NCBI RefSeq assembly: GCF_002091675.1
Contig: NZ_BDAE01000014.1
Span: 1-64,000, forward strand
Reading direction: 5' to 3'
Length of the DNA: 64,000 nt
Source: Pseudomonas luteola NBRC 103146
Lineage (GTDB): Bacteria; Pseudomonadota; Gammaproteobacteria; Pseudomonadales; Pseudomonadaceae
The notes below the pieces were generated by a model that saw nothing but the letters and a program-made list of their open reading frames with translations, was not told where the DNA came from and made no database searches. Position 1 is the first letter of the stretch. Each line of letters starts with the position of its first letter. A program made the position numbers and the translations under genes. Shown piece by piece: positions 1 through 8,607 of this stretch.

Positions 1-1848
1 GATGCCAATCTTGTCGGCAATGGTCTTCATTGCTGCGACCGTGTCCTTCACGGCCTTGCCACCTTCGGATGCTTCCTGGGCAGCCTTGCTGGCCATACTG
101 TCAGTGACCTTGGCGTTTTCGGTATTCTGGCCGATAGAAGCGGACATCTGCTCCATGGACGCGCTGGTTTCCTCAACCGATGCCGCTTGCTCTGTGGAGG
201 CTTGGCTCATGCACTGGGCAGTTGCTGAAATCTCCTCTGACGCACTAGCCAGTGCATCGGCCGAATCGCGAACGTCCGTGATGATTTGGTTCAGCTTTCC
301 AACGGTGCTGTTAATGGATTGCTTGAGTTCCAGCAACTGACCTTGGTAATTACCTTGTACCGTGCGGCTGAGGTCACCCTGGGCAAGGCTGGCCATAACG
401 CTCATGGCCTCATTAACGGGGCTGACAATCGCATCGAGCGTCCCGTTGATGCCTTCGACGATACGGCGGAAATCACCCTTATGCTGACTAGCATCGGCGC
501 GGGTCGCCAACTGGCCTGCCATGGCTGCACTGCTGAGCGCGCTGGCATCATCTACCAGCCGCTGGATATTGGCCCGTACCTGCTCGATATTGTCGTTGAT
601 TATTGCCTTTTTACCTGGGAAGCGCTCCAGCGGTGCAGAAAGATCACCTTCGCCAAAAGCCTGTACACACGCCATGGCCTTGCGTTGTACCTCAAGGTGG
701 CCATCGACCATGGTGTTGATGCCTTCCGCCAGCGCCTGATAGGAGCCGCTAAAACGGGCTGCTTCGATGAAGACGTCGATGTCACCTTTATCATGAGCAC
801 GGGACATGCGCTGCATCTCATTGACCAGCTGCATGATGTTTGCACGTACCTGCTCGATGTTATCGTTGATTACCGCTTTCTTGCCGGGGAAGCGCTCAAG
901 AGAGGCGTCCAGATTGCCCTCACCAAAGGCCTTTACGCATGCCATGGCTTTCTGCTGGACTTCGAGATGGCTGGACACCATGGTGTTCACGCCTTGCGCC
1001 ATGGTGCGGTAGCTGCCCTCGAAGCGGTCAGCGGGAATGAAAACATCTATATCCCCTTTGTCGTGCTCCTTGGACATGTGATTCATCTCGTTGAGCAGAT
1101 TGCGCAACGTACCTACCATGCGACTCATGGCCGCCATGAGGCTAGTTGTATCGCTTGCCTTGACTACAATGTCATCCGGCAGATCGCCCTTAGCCACGCG
1201 ATTGGCTACGGCTACGACTTTTTGCAGGCTGCGGATGATGACGAAACCAATAAAGCCGATAGCAAGCAGAGTCACCAGGGCGATAACAATGGATGTAATT
1301 GTTGCATTGGTCTTGATGCTGGCTGCCAGCTGAGCACTTTGTTCACCCAGGCGCTGATTGAACTCACGATGAGTACCCAAGGCTTCGGCCAGCTTGGTGA
1401 ACGCCGGGCGGTTAGCCATCAGTATTTCCCTGGCTTGATCCAATTGACCCTGCTGGGAGAGCAGAAGCAATTTATCCTGAAGGGCAAACAGGGCTCCGAT
1501 GGCTTCACGGTCCTGCTCCAGCAGGCGACGATCTTCATCGTTGGCTACCAGATTTTCATAGTTTTTCAGAGCACCTTGGACCTTGTTCTGCAGGTCATGG
1601 ACTTCTTGAGCCAGCTGCCCTTTCTCAAGGGCATCGTTGCTCTGTAAGTGAAGGAACATAGCTCTTACAGACTTATTGGTAGGATCGTTGACCGCTGCGA
1701 TAGCCAATAAGCTCGGCACTGCGTTCTCGTTGCCGAAGTTTGCTGCCTCGAATACCCGGCTGATCTGGTACTGCGCAGCGCCGGCCAGGACCAGGATGCC
1801 TAGTAATGCAGAGACTACCAGCAGCACCATTTTTTTCGTTTCGTTCAT
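1..1848 (-). CDS. Methyl-accepting chemotaxis protein, 3' end outside window
   Basis: Transmembrane chemoreceptor feeding the adjacent CheA. 616 codons lie in the window and the frame is open to base 1. It starts at ATG 1848, opening MNETKKMVLLVV. TM1 is about residues 7-26, a helical periplasmic four-helix-bundle-like sensor follows, and TM2 is about residues 184-206. After a HAMP-like segment come two near-identical 90-residue units (262-351 and 352-441), another HAMP-like stretch, and the start of the signalling coiled coil with SASEEISATAQ. The highly conserved hairpin tip lies beyond the window. The gene is the last one visible of the minus-strand chemosensory cluster, 14 bases after the cheA stop. 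Ligand unknown. The family is certain; the exact start is likely. Confidence 0.93.
   Translation of the reverse strand, partial: MNETKKMVLLVVSALLGILVLAGAAQYQISRVFEAANFGNENAVPSLLAIAAVNDPTNKSVRAMFLHLQSNDALEKGQLAQEVHDLQNKVQGALKNYENLVANDEDRRLLEQDREAIGALFALQDKLLLLSQQGQLDQAREILMANRPAFTKLAEALGTHREFNQRLGEQSAQLAASIKTNATITSIVIALVTLLAIGFIGFVIIRSLQKVVAVANRVAKGDLPDDIVVKASDTTSLMAAMSRMVGTLRNLLNEMNHMSKEHDKGDIDVFIPADRFEGSYRTMAQGVNTMVSSHLEVQQKAMACVKAFGEGNLDASLERFPGKKAVINDNIEQVRANIMQLVNEMQRMSRAHDKGDIDVFIEAARFSGSYQALAEGINTMVDGHLEVQRKAMACVQAFGEGDLSAPLERFPGKKAIINDNIEQVRANIQRLVDDASALSSAAMAGQLATRADASQHKGDFRRIVEGINGTLDAIVSPVNEAMSVMASLAQGDLSRTVQGNYQGQLLELKQSINSTVGKLNQIITDVRDSADALASASEEISATAQCMSQASTEQAASVEETSASMEQMSASIGQNTENAKVTDSMASKAAQEASEGGKAVKDTVAAMKTIADKIGI
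526..1065 (-). repeat. Tandem 270-bp in-gene duplication (two 90-residue units)
   Basis: Two adjacent in-frame copies inside the chemoreceptor gene, at 796-1065 and 526-795. Each begins HDKGDIDVFI and contains a KAMACV.AFGEG segment, an LERFPGKKA segment and an INDNIEQVRANI segment. The copies are very similar in protein and DNA. They look like duplicated HAMP/linker units between TM2 and the signalling domain. Confidence 0.85.
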
Positions 1849-1862
1849 GATAGCTGTCTCAA

Positions 1863-4043
1863 TCAGGAATTGATGGTCATGGCGGCGCTGGAAGCGGCCT
1901 GCCTTTGTGTAATTGTGCCGATCATTCCCGGCACACTGAGGATCAACGCCACGGCACCACTACCCAATATGGTGAAGCCGCCCAAGGCGCGGTTGTTATC
2001 GAAAATCTTGCCGAGTGGCTTGATAACGGTCTGAAACTCACCCATGAGCTGATCTACGACCAAGCCGGCACGACTACCCGCGTAGTTCACGACAACCACG
2101 TTTTCACGGCGTGGCGGTTCATCTTCAACGGCAAACAATTCACGTAGTCGGATGAAGGGCAGGGCATCGCCCCGTAAATCGATGTAATCGCTCGTACTTT
2201 GTCTTGCCGCAGAGGACTGGTCGCTGGTCAGCTCAATGCATTCCTCAACCATGTCCAGTGGAACCACATAGGTGGCTTTGCCAACGCCGATCAGGAAGCC
2301 ATCAATAATGGCCAGTGTCAGGGGCAGGCGGATACTAATCGTAGTGCCTATGCCTTCAACGCTGTCCAGATCCACTGTGCCACGTAGAGCCGTGATATTT
2401 TTCTTTACCACGTCCATCCCAACGCCACGACCGGACAGGTTGCTGACTTGCTCAGCGGTGGAAAAGCCAGGCTCGAAAATCAGGTTGAAGATTTCCTTGT
2501 CGGTCAGGCTCTGGTTGTCGCTGACGAGTCCGCGCTCTATGGCTTTGCGTAGGATGCGATCTTTATTGAGACCGCCACCGTCGTCCGATACCTCGATGAC
2601 AATGCTGCTGGACTCGTGATACGCATTCAGGCGCACCGTACCCTGAGCAGGCTTGCCACGCTCGAGGCGAACAGGGGCCGGCTCAATACCATGATCCATG
2701 GAGTTGCGAATAAGATGGGTCAGCGGATCGCCGATTTTCTCGACTACGGTCTTGTCCAGTTCGGTGTCACCACCGCTGATTTCCAGAACGATGTCCTTAC
2801 CCAGCTCTTTGGACACATCACGCACGACGCGCTGGAAGCGGTTAAATGTCGTGCCGATTTGTACCATTCGCAGGGTCAAGGCTGAATCACGTACCTCTTC
2901 CACCAAGCGCGACAGTACGCCAGTAGACTCTACCAGTTGGGCAACGCCACTTTGCTGAGCGGCTAGTTGGGTACCGGCCCCTGCAATAATCAGCTCACCG
3001 ATCAGGTTAATAAGCTGATCAAGCTTGTTGGCATCCACTCGAATCAGGTTACCTTCAGCTGTCCGGTTGTCCTTGACCTGCTTTTGCTTCTGCAGCGCAG
3101 CGGTCACGACTTGTGGTTGGACATTCTTCTCATTGATCAGTACCTGACCAATAGGCGCTGCTTCTGCTTCTGGCTCTGACTGTTTTTGAAGTGCTTTTTC
3201 CAGCTCCGATTGTGTCAACGCACCGCAACGTACCAGCATTTCACCCAGGCGCAGATCTTCTTCCGGTAGCTCGTTGATCAACTGGATATAATCGGCCGTC
3301 TTGCTGTTCGGTGGAAAGATACGAATTTGACTGTCTTCACGAACAAATTCGAAGGCACCTTCAATCGTTTCCTTATCGGCATCCGTTGCAAAAGCCACTT
3401 CAAAACCCAGATAGCTGGTTTCCGGGTCCATTTCGTCAGCCGTAGGAACATGTTCAGTTAGCGTGACGATATGAGTGATCTGCCCGAAGGTATTGAGGTA
3501 CCGTAAAAACGCTAAGGGATCCATGCCATTGCGTAACACATCGGGACCAAAGCGCAGTGACAGATGCCAATGCTCGCCAGGCTTGTCACTGATCTCACGG
3601 GCCACGGGCGCAGCCGCTTCCACAATCGAGGTCGGTACGGCATTGCCAGACAGATACTGGCTCAAGGTCTCGACCAGGGCTGTCCCCTGCTTGTGCAGTG
3701 CCGGCTCCAATTCATCCAGCGAGCCGCCAGCTTCTACATGCGTAATAAGGGCGTTGAGCTGATCGCATACCTGCAGGAATAGGGCGGCCAACGCATCGTT
3801 GAAGGCAAGCTCGCCACTGCGAATGCGATCCAGAACGCTTTCTGCCACATGGGTAAAACTGACGATACCGTCCAGCCCGAACAGGCCTGCTGAACCCTTG
3901 ATTGTATGGGCAGCACGGAAAATCGCATTGATCAGGTCTGGATCATGCGGGTTCTGCTCGATCTGCAACAGAGCATCTTCCATCTGCTGGAGAAGCTCTT
4001 GGCTTTCGGCAATAAAAACCTTTAACACGTCATCGATATTCAC
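1863..4043 (-). CDS. cheA: Chemotaxis histidine kinase CheA
   Basis: Cytoplasmic kinase that phosphorylates CheY in response to receptor signals. Domain order in 726 residues: N-terminal HPt with phospho-accepting His46 in AAHTIKGSAG; a P2-like segment (about 155-245); a linker carrying RLGEMLVRCGALTQSELEKA (265-284) and a weaker second copy near 298-320; a dimerisation helix from about 335; an HSP90-type ATPase with N-box RNSMDHG (Asn447), G1 DDGGG (487-491) and G2 GRGVGMD; and a C-terminal CheW-like domain. The start is GTG at 4043, nine bases after the STAS stop, so translation is probably coupled. The linker motif resembles the c-di-GMP-binding MshEN motif, which is not a standard part of CheA. 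Confidence 0.95.
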   Translation of the reverse strand: MNIDDVLKVFIAESQELLQQMEDALLQIEQNPHDPDLINAIFRAAHTIKGSAGLFGLDGIVSFTHVAESVLDRIRSGELAFNDALAALFLQVCDQLNALITHVEAGGSLDELEPALHKQGTALVETLSQYLSGNAVPTSIVEAAAPVAREISDKPGEHWHLSLRFGPDVLRNGMDPLAFLRYLNTFGQITHIVTLTEHVPTADEMDPETSYLGFEVAFATDADKETIEGAFEFVREDSQIRIFPPNSKTADYIQLINELPEEDLRLGEMLVRCGALTQSELEKALQKQSEPEAEAAPIGQVLINEKNVQPQVVTAALQKQKQVKDNRTAEGNLIRVDANKLDQLINLIGELIIAGAGTQLAAQQSGVAQLVESTGVLSRLVEEVRDSALTLRMVQIGTTFNRFQRVVRDVSKELGKDIVLEISGGDTELDKTVVEKIGDPLTHLIRNSMDHGIEPAPVRLERGKPAQGTVRLNAYHESSSIVIEVSDDGGGLNKDRILRKAIERGLVSDNQSLTDKEIFNLIFEPGFSTAEQVSNLSGRGVGMDVVKKNITALRGTVDLDSVEGIGTTISIRLPLTLAIIDGFLIGVGKATYVVPLDMVEECIELTSDQSSAARQSTSDYIDLRGDALPFIRLRELFAVEDEPPRRENVVVVNYAGSRAGLVVDQLMGEFQTVIKPLGKIFDNNRALGGFTILGSGAVALILSVPGMIGTITQRQAASSAAMTINS

Positions 4044-4052
4044 GGCGTGGCC

Positions 4053-4370
4053 TCAAGCGAGATGCGGCTGACTAAGAAGAGGGTCGCCAAAAAAGCTGAC
4101 TAGCCCGCTTAGCTCAAGCAACTCCACAACCGCAGGGCTGTGGTTGCACAGGCTAAGCGAGCAGCCACGCCTGGCTGCTTCCTGTTTTGCAAGGATGAGC
4201 AGCTGCAGGCCAGCCGAATCGAATTCATCTACTCCTGCCAGATCAAATTCGACAAGTGCGCTGGCCTTGAGCGGATCGAGCACCTTGGCCTTGCTCTCAG
4301 CTGCTGTATAAATAGTCAACGGGCCATCCAGGGCCACACGGTGATGCAGTTCAATAGCGGCTTCGGTCAT
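4053..4370 (-). CDS. STAS-domain protein of the chemosensory cluster
   Basis: 105-residue single STAS domain, related to anti-anti-sigma factors such as SpoIIAA. The conserved motif EFDSAGLQLL places the usual phosphorylatable Ser at residue 52. It sits between cheY and cheA on the same strand, with short gaps (21 bases after cheY, 9 before cheA), so it is probably co-transcribed. In other bacteria STAS proteins pair with HPt/CheA-type kinases or scaffold complexes; its partner here is inferred only from position. No membrane segment is visible. Confidence 0.87.
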   Translation of the reverse strand: MTEAAIELHHRVALDGPLTIYTAAESKAKVLDPLKASALVEFDLAGVDEFDSAGLQLLILAKQEAARRGCSLSLCNHSPAVVELLELSGLVSFFGDPLLSQPHLA

Positions 4371-4391
4371 GGTGACGATCTCGTAGCAGGG

Positions 4392-4766
4392 TTACGGCAG
4401 AATCAGTTTGGAAACAGCCGCCAGCATCTGAGCGGGCTGGAAGGGCTTGACCATCCAGGCTTTGGCGCCTGCGGCCTGACCGGCTGATTTCTTGTCGGCA
4501 CCCGACTCGGTGGTCAGCATGATGACCGGCGTGAACTTGTAGGCCGGCAGCTTCTTGGCTGCTGTAACAAACGCAATGCCGTCCATATTGGGCATGTTCA
4601 CGTCGCTGATGATCAGGTGGATCTTGCGGCCGTCTAACTTGCCCAATGCGTCCTTGCCATCACAGCCCTCGATCACGTCGTAGCCGGCGCCCTTGAGTGT
4701 CATGCCGACGACCTGGCGGATCGAAATGGAGTCATCAACGATAAGAACGGTTTTTTTCGTGCTCAT
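4392..4766 (-). CDS. cheY: CheY-type single-domain response regulator
   Basis: 124-residue receiver domain with no output domain. Acidic pocket residues are Asp11/Asp12 in VDDS, the phospho-acceptor is Asp55 in IISDVNMPNMDG, the conserved Thr is in MLTTESG and the conserved Lys is in MVKPFQP. It is the likely phosphoryl target of the CheA encoded two genes downstream. The order MCP-CheY-STAS-CheA-MCP on one strand suggests an alternative chemosensory pathway rather than the core flagellar cluster, which normally carries cheZ; the remaining genes (cheW, cheR, cheB) may lie left of the window. Confidence 0.93.
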   Translation of the reverse strand: MSTKKTVLIVDDSISIRQVVGMTLKGAGYDVIEGCDGKDALGKLDGRKIHLIISDVNMPNMDGIAFVTAAKKLPAYKFTPVIMLTTESGADKKSAGQAAGAKAWMVKPFQPAQMLAAVSKLILP

Positions 4767-4790
4767 AATGGTCTCGAACAGAAGTGTGGC

Positions 4791-6008
4791 TTAGAAGAAG
4801 GTGATATCGGACGAAGCGGCTGAGGCCGGCGTTTTGCCGTGATGGACAGCCAGCTGCTCCGCTGTGGTATAGGTCTTGGCCAGCTCATCAAGCCAGGCTT
4901 TGGTGTCGATCGGCTTCAACGCCTCGCCCTGCGCGGCCTGAGTACGCCGGTCAAGCAGGCGCTGTTCCAGCTTGTTCAAATCATTGCGGATATGGCTCAG
5001 CATCTGGCTGACGCGATCCTGGAATTGCAGGGCTACCAGGACGTCCGAGATTTCAGCGCCCACGGCTTCGCTTTGCTCGCGCAAGGTGTTGCTCTGCTGC
5101 ACCAGATGACTGGCGCTGGCATTGAACTGGGTGATGACGTTTTCGATGACGTTTCCGGAGTTCGCCAGGGTTTCAGCATCCTGACGGGCGTACTGCTCGG
5201 ACGCCTCCAGGGTGCGGCGAATGGCGGCATTAACGGTCTCCACCGTTTCGCTGATCTTTTGTCCGGTGTTGCCTGACAGAGTCGACAAGCTGCGAACTTC
5301 ATCGGCGACTACCGCAAATCCACGGCCTGCCTCGCCTGCACGTGCAGCTTCGATAGCCGCGTTCAAGGCCAACAGGTTCGTCTGCTTGGCAACATCGGCA
5401 ACATCCTTGGCCATGGCCTGAAGCTGGCCGGTAAATTCATGCAGTTGCGTGATTTCACGCTGGAGCACTGCCTTGCTTGACAAGGCTTCACGCAGGCCGG
5501 TAATGATGCCGTTGAGTTCGTTCTGGCTGGAGGACAGGAGCGCAACAAGCGCCTGAGCACTGCCATCATGGGACCCTTCGACTGACATTTGAATACGGCC
5601 TGCCAGCTCAGCAAAGCGATGGGTCAGTTGGGTAACGGCTTCTTCCGTGTGACTACGCGCTGTTTCGATCTGCTGTGCCCACACCGGGAGCACTTCAATA
5701 CAGATCCCGTCCACAGCACCTTCCTGGGCCTTTTTGCCGGTCATGCCGCGCGCCTCGCTTTGTGAGGCAGAAAGTGCTTTCAGCACCTGCTGCTGGCGCG
5801 CCTGGCCCCAGACAGCCAAAAGCCCGGCTGCAATCAGTAGCGCAGCCGCCAGCACCCAGCTCAACAAGGAAGCGTTTCCTGCCCAGACAATTCCGGCTCC
5901 GCCAGCTACGCCACACAGCGCAAGCGGAATCCAGACGGTACCTGTCATTGAGGCGTGGTTGGAAGCTCCAGAAATGGAATGATCGAGAGAAACATCAGAG
6001 GAAGGCAT
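4791..6008 (-). CDS. Membrane-anchored MCP lacking a periplasmic sensor domain
   Basis: 405-residue chemoreceptor. Two hydrophobic helices near the N terminus (about 25-43 and 46-68) are separated by only a few residues, so there is no periplasmic ligand domain. The rest is cytoplasmic coiled coil with the diagnostic tip [20 protein letters not shown]. The C terminus ends in aromatic residues (SDITFF). The ATG at 6008 is preferred to the TTG one codon upstream; the ribosome binding site is weak. It is the first gene of the minus-strand cluster and is followed 24 bases later by cheY. The input may be cytoplasmic or a membrane/redox state; that is inference. Confidence 0.9.
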   Translation of the reverse strand: MPSSDVSLDHSISGASNHASMTGTVWIPLALCGVAGGAGIVWAGNASLLSWVLAAALLIAAGLLAVWGQARQQQVLKALSASQSEARGMTGKKAQEGAVDGICIEVLPVWAQQIETARSHTEEAVTQLTHRFAELAGRIQMSVEGSHDGSAQALVALLSSSQNELNGIITGLREALSSKAVLQREITQLHEFTGQLQAMAKDVADVAKQTNLLALNAAIEAARAGEAGRGFAVVADEVRSLSTLSGNTGQKISETVETVNAAIRRTLEASEQYARQDAETLANSGNVIENVITQFNASASHLVQQSNTLREQSEAVGAEISDVLVALQFQDRVSQMLSHIRNDLNKLEQRLLDRRTQAAQGEALKPIDTKAWLDELAKTYTTAEQLAVHHGKTPASAASSDITFF

Positions 6009-6181
6009 CAAGCACCACCATTAAGTCGATTGCGCAGAGAACCGCATTGGAGGGGTTATCGTTTTCTACGCTTGAAACTTAATGGCGGTTATAGGATTTA
6101 TTTACATGTCAATAATCTGATGATGCTTTAGTGCCATTGCTGAGGTTGGATTTTTCTAACTGTGATTGGTGTCACGTTGTT

Positions 6182-6583
6182 TTAGGCCTGCTCAGTCTTT
6201 TCTTCGGCCTCTGGGTCTCGGCGCTTGAGCGCACTGGCCTCTTTTCCTATTTCCTCATACTTCTTGCGCAGCGCTTTGAGTTCACTGGCATCGAGACTTT
6301 TCAGGTAGAGCAGGCGATCCTGGGCGCCTTGGGTAACGCGCAAGAATTCGTCGAGCTTGATGTGCAGGGCAACGTTGTCACGGTTCTGTGTGTTCTGGAT
6401 CAGAAACACCATGAGAAACGTAATGATGGTCATGGAGGTGTTGATGATCAGCTGCCACGTAGCGTTGTAATGAAAGATCGGGCCTGTAATAGCCCAGAGA
6501 ATGATACCTGCGACAGCCAGCTGAAACGTGCGGGCTTGGCCTGCCCAATTTGAGAATTTTGCCGAGAGTTCATTGAATGTCAT
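6182..6583 (-). CDS. Low-affinity iron permease family membrane protein
   Basis: 133 residues matching the small bacterial relatives of the low-affinity Fe/Cu permease family (PF04120). Two membrane segments are visible (about 22-40 and 45-62), with the family-typical region WQLIINTSMTIITFLMVFLI followed by QNTQNRDNVALHIKLDE. A charged helical C terminus of about 50 residues follows. The family name comes from yeast Fet4; transport by these short bacterial members is unproven. It is transcribed alone, about 170 bases from the MCP gene. Confidence 0.8.
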   Translation of the reverse strand: MTFNELSAKFSNWAGQARTFQLAVAGIILWAITGPIFHYNATWQLIINTSMTIITFLMVFLIQNTQNRDNVALHIKLDEFLRVTQGAQDRLLYLKSLDASELKALRKKYEEIGKEASALKRRDPEAEEKTEQA

Positions 6584-6749
6584 GGTGCACCCTCAAGGTA
6601 TTACCTGCAGACGTAATGCTTAAGAGTTTGGTTTCTGGCCGCTGTATGCGGTGTGCTGCGATAGGGGGGTGAGGCGAGGCACGGCGTGTGCGCGCAGAAC
6701 TAATGAGTGTCCCGGCTTTCAACCGTAACAACAGGCCAGGGACGTAAAT

Positions 6750-7271
6750 ATGTCAACGCTAGACGATAAGAACGAGTTTTCCAGCCGCCAGTATCCGATC
6801 CAAGAAGACCTTTGCGTACAGAAACGGATCTGGATGATCGAGCGTATAGGCTGGTACATGCTGTGCGCCATTGTCATCCTGACGTTGCTTGGTCTGTTTT
6901 CCAAGGGTCCACTAAGTCATACCGAAATCCAGAGTCCTGATGGCGAACTGATCATTGTCTACGAGTGCTTTGCACGTAATGGTGCATCCATGCCGGTCAC
7001 CATCAAGGCCAAGGCTGGAGCAGATGGAAAAGCGACCATCCTGCTCGACGGCAGTCTGCTGGACTCATTCAGTGTCGACAGCCTGCAACCCGAGCCAGTC
7101 GAATCCCGCAGCTACGGCTCAGGGATGCGCCTTACCTACCTGGCTGATGATCGAGGCTGGGTCCAGACGCACCTGAGTCTTCGGGCACAGGGGGTTGGTC
7201 TGTCTCGCAGTGTCGTTTCAACGCTGACTTCAGGGCCCGCCCTGCAACTGACGCAATTCATTTATCCGTAA
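6750..7271 (+). CDS. Hypothetical single-pass membrane protein
   Basis: 173 residues, no family recognised. One membrane segment (about 30-52, IGWYMLCAIVILTLLGLF) is followed by an extracytoplasmic beta-rich domain of about 120 residues. The ATG follows AGGGACGTAAAT, a plausible ribosome binding site. The stop lies nine bases before the DUF421 gene, so the two are very probably an operon; the visible layout suggests an accessory subunit of that membrane protein, but this is inference. Confidence 0.7.
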   Translation: MSTLDDKNEFSSRQYPIQEDLCVQKRIWMIERIGWYMLCAIVILTLLGLFSKGPLSHTEIQSPDGELIIVYECFARNGASMPVTIKAKAGADGKATILLDGSLLDSFSVDSLQPEPVESRSYGSGMRLTYLADDRGWVQTHLSLRAQGVGLSRSVVSTLTSGPALQLTQFIYP

Positions 7272-7280
7272 GGAGCAATC

Positions 7281-7727
7281 ATGGACGCGGTATTACGCGC
7301 TGCGGCGGTTTATCTGGTGGTCTTTATTATCTTCAAGATTGCCGGGCGGCGTACCCTGGCTGAAATCACAACGTTTGATTTTGTGCTACTTCTGATTATT
7401 GGCGAGGCGACCCAACAGGCGTTGCTGGGCGATGATTTTTCCGTAACCAACGCAGCGCTCATCATCGTGACCCTGGTAGTCATCGATATCGGGTTATCGC
7501 TGGTCAAGGAGCGGTCGCCCAAGCTTGCGCGGTTCATAGACGGGATGCCCATGATCATCGTGGAGAATGGACAGGTGCTCAAGGCGAGACTGAACAAGGT
7601 ACGTCTGGCCGAGGAGGACATCCTGGAGGCGGCCCGTACCACGCATGGGCTTGAGCGAATGGATCAGATCAAATATGCGATTCTGGAGAAAAATGGTGCC
7701 ATCTCCATTATTCCGAAGGAGAAGTAA
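7281..7727 (+). CDS. DUF421 / YetF-family membrane protein
   Basis: 148 residues. Hydrophobic N-terminal segments (about 5-20, 35-55 and 57-75), including the family signature [20 protein letters not shown], precede a small cytoplasmic domain with the conserved [21 protein letters not shown] pattern. The family is widespread, often linked to stress or spore germination in Bacillus, with no settled biochemical role. It is preceded closely by the membrane protein gene at 6750 and has a clear ribosome binding site (AAGGAGCAATC). Confidence 0.85.
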   Translation: MDAVLRAAAVYLVVFIIFKIAGRRTLAEITTFDFVLLLIIGEATQQALLGDDFSVTNAALIIVTLVVIDIGLSLVKERSPKLARFIDGMPMIIVENGQVLKARLNKVRLAEEDILEAARTTHGLERMDQIKYAILEKNGAISIIPKEK

Positions 7728-7867
7728 CACCAACTGGAATGAAGATGTTGGGTCTGGTCTCAAACTAATGGCATTTATTTCAAACTAATTCCACGACACA
7801 GCGGTCGGAAGATAGGCAAGCCCTGCACAAGCAGGTCACCGTCTCGATTGATAGATGAGGAGTTTAT

Positions 7868-8299
7868 ATGAGCTTATTTGGCAATATCCTGTCCAAGCTT
7901 GGTATTGGTAAAGAAGCACACGCTGCCGAACCTACCGCGCAGCAGCCGGGCAGCACTGATGCAGCGGCAGGTACGCCCGCTGGCACGTCATCCTCGTCCA
8001 CGGATACAGCTACCGGAGCCGCACCACAGGCCATCAGTCAGGTGGATGTGGCTGCCAAGCTCGACGGGCTGGCGGCCAACCATGCCGAAAAGCTCAACTG
8101 GAAAACGTCCATCGTCGATCTGCTCAAGCTGCTTGACCTGGACAGCAGCCTGTCTGCTCGTCAGGAGCTCGCCAAAGAACTGAACTGCCCAGCAGACAAA
8201 CTGCAGGACTCCGCGCAGATGAACATGTGGCTGCACAAAGCTGTACTGCAAAAGCTGGCTGAGAACGGCGGCAACGTACCCGCAGATCTGCTGGACTAG
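7868..8299 (+). CDS. DUF3597 domain protein
   Basis: 143 residues. The N terminus MSLFGNILSKLGIG is followed by a low-complexity Ala/Thr/Ser/Gly linker (about 18-56) and a conserved globular part from about residue 58 (VDVAAKLDGLAANHAEKLNW, then VDLLKLLDLD) typical of DUF3597. No signal peptide or membrane segment. The start follows GAGGAGTTTAT. Relatives contain a LysM-like predicted helical domain of unknown function. Monocistronic as far as the sequence shows, with a long hairpin just downstream. Confidence 0.85.
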   Translation: MSLFGNILSKLGIGKEAHAAEPTAQQPGSTDAAAGTPAGTSSSSTDTATGAAPQAISQVDVAAKLDGLAANHAEKLNWKTSIVDLLKLLDLDSSLSARQELAKELNCPADKLQDSAQMNMWLHKAVLQKLAENGGNVPADLLD

Positions 8300-8323
8300 T
8301 GTCGCTAGCGAAGCCTTACTGAT

Positions 8324-8380
8324 GAGCGCAGGCAGGTAATATCTTGGATAAATAGGCCAAGGGATATCTAGCCTGCGCTC
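8324..8380. terminator. Long imperfect hairpin after the DUF3597 gene
   Basis: GAGCGCAGGC (8324-8333) pairs perfectly with GCCTGCGCTC (8371-8380). The pairing extends inward through AATATCTTGG against CCAAGGGATAT with mismatches, leaving a short AT-rich loop. There is no clear T-run, so it may be a terminator or a fold-back repeat left by a mobile element. Confidence 0.5.
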
Positions 8381-8427
8381 GTGAGAAATAACGCTGCAAC
8401 TGACCGATAGCTACTATAAAAAAATAT

Positions 8428-8457
8428 GTAGCCGTTGAGTTATATCCCAATGTCTAC
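8428..8457 (+). repeat. 30-bp direct repeat, copy A
   Basis: Starts GTAGCCGTTGAGTTATA and ends CTAC. By eye it matches copy C (9797-9826) at 24 of 30 positions without gaps. It lies upstream of the broken VOC gene. Confidence 0.6.
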
Positions 8458-8607
8458 TATGAAGTTGCTTTCGACTGCTTCTAACTACTCGTAGTTAGAG
8501 TAGGCTTTTAAAGGAGGTTGGCTTTTTAATTTTTGGTTTTCGAAGTGGTAGTTGCCGAAGCGGTATATGCTCGACTCCATTCATAAATCAAAAAGCAGGC
8601 TACAAGC

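Larger units (their letters stand above)
8300..8607. other. Intergenic stretch with hairpin and first 30-bp repeat
   Basis: 308 bases without a convincing gene. It holds the long hairpin at 8324-8380, an AT-rich segment with the first 30-bp repeat at 8428-8457, and the upstream region of the broken VOC gene. Confidence 0.6.

Noticed and set aside
286-1647. Long plus-strand open frame of 453 codons
   Set aside because: It is antisense to the chemoreceptor gene, which shows clear MCP motifs and a repeat structure; the plus-strand product has no family features.
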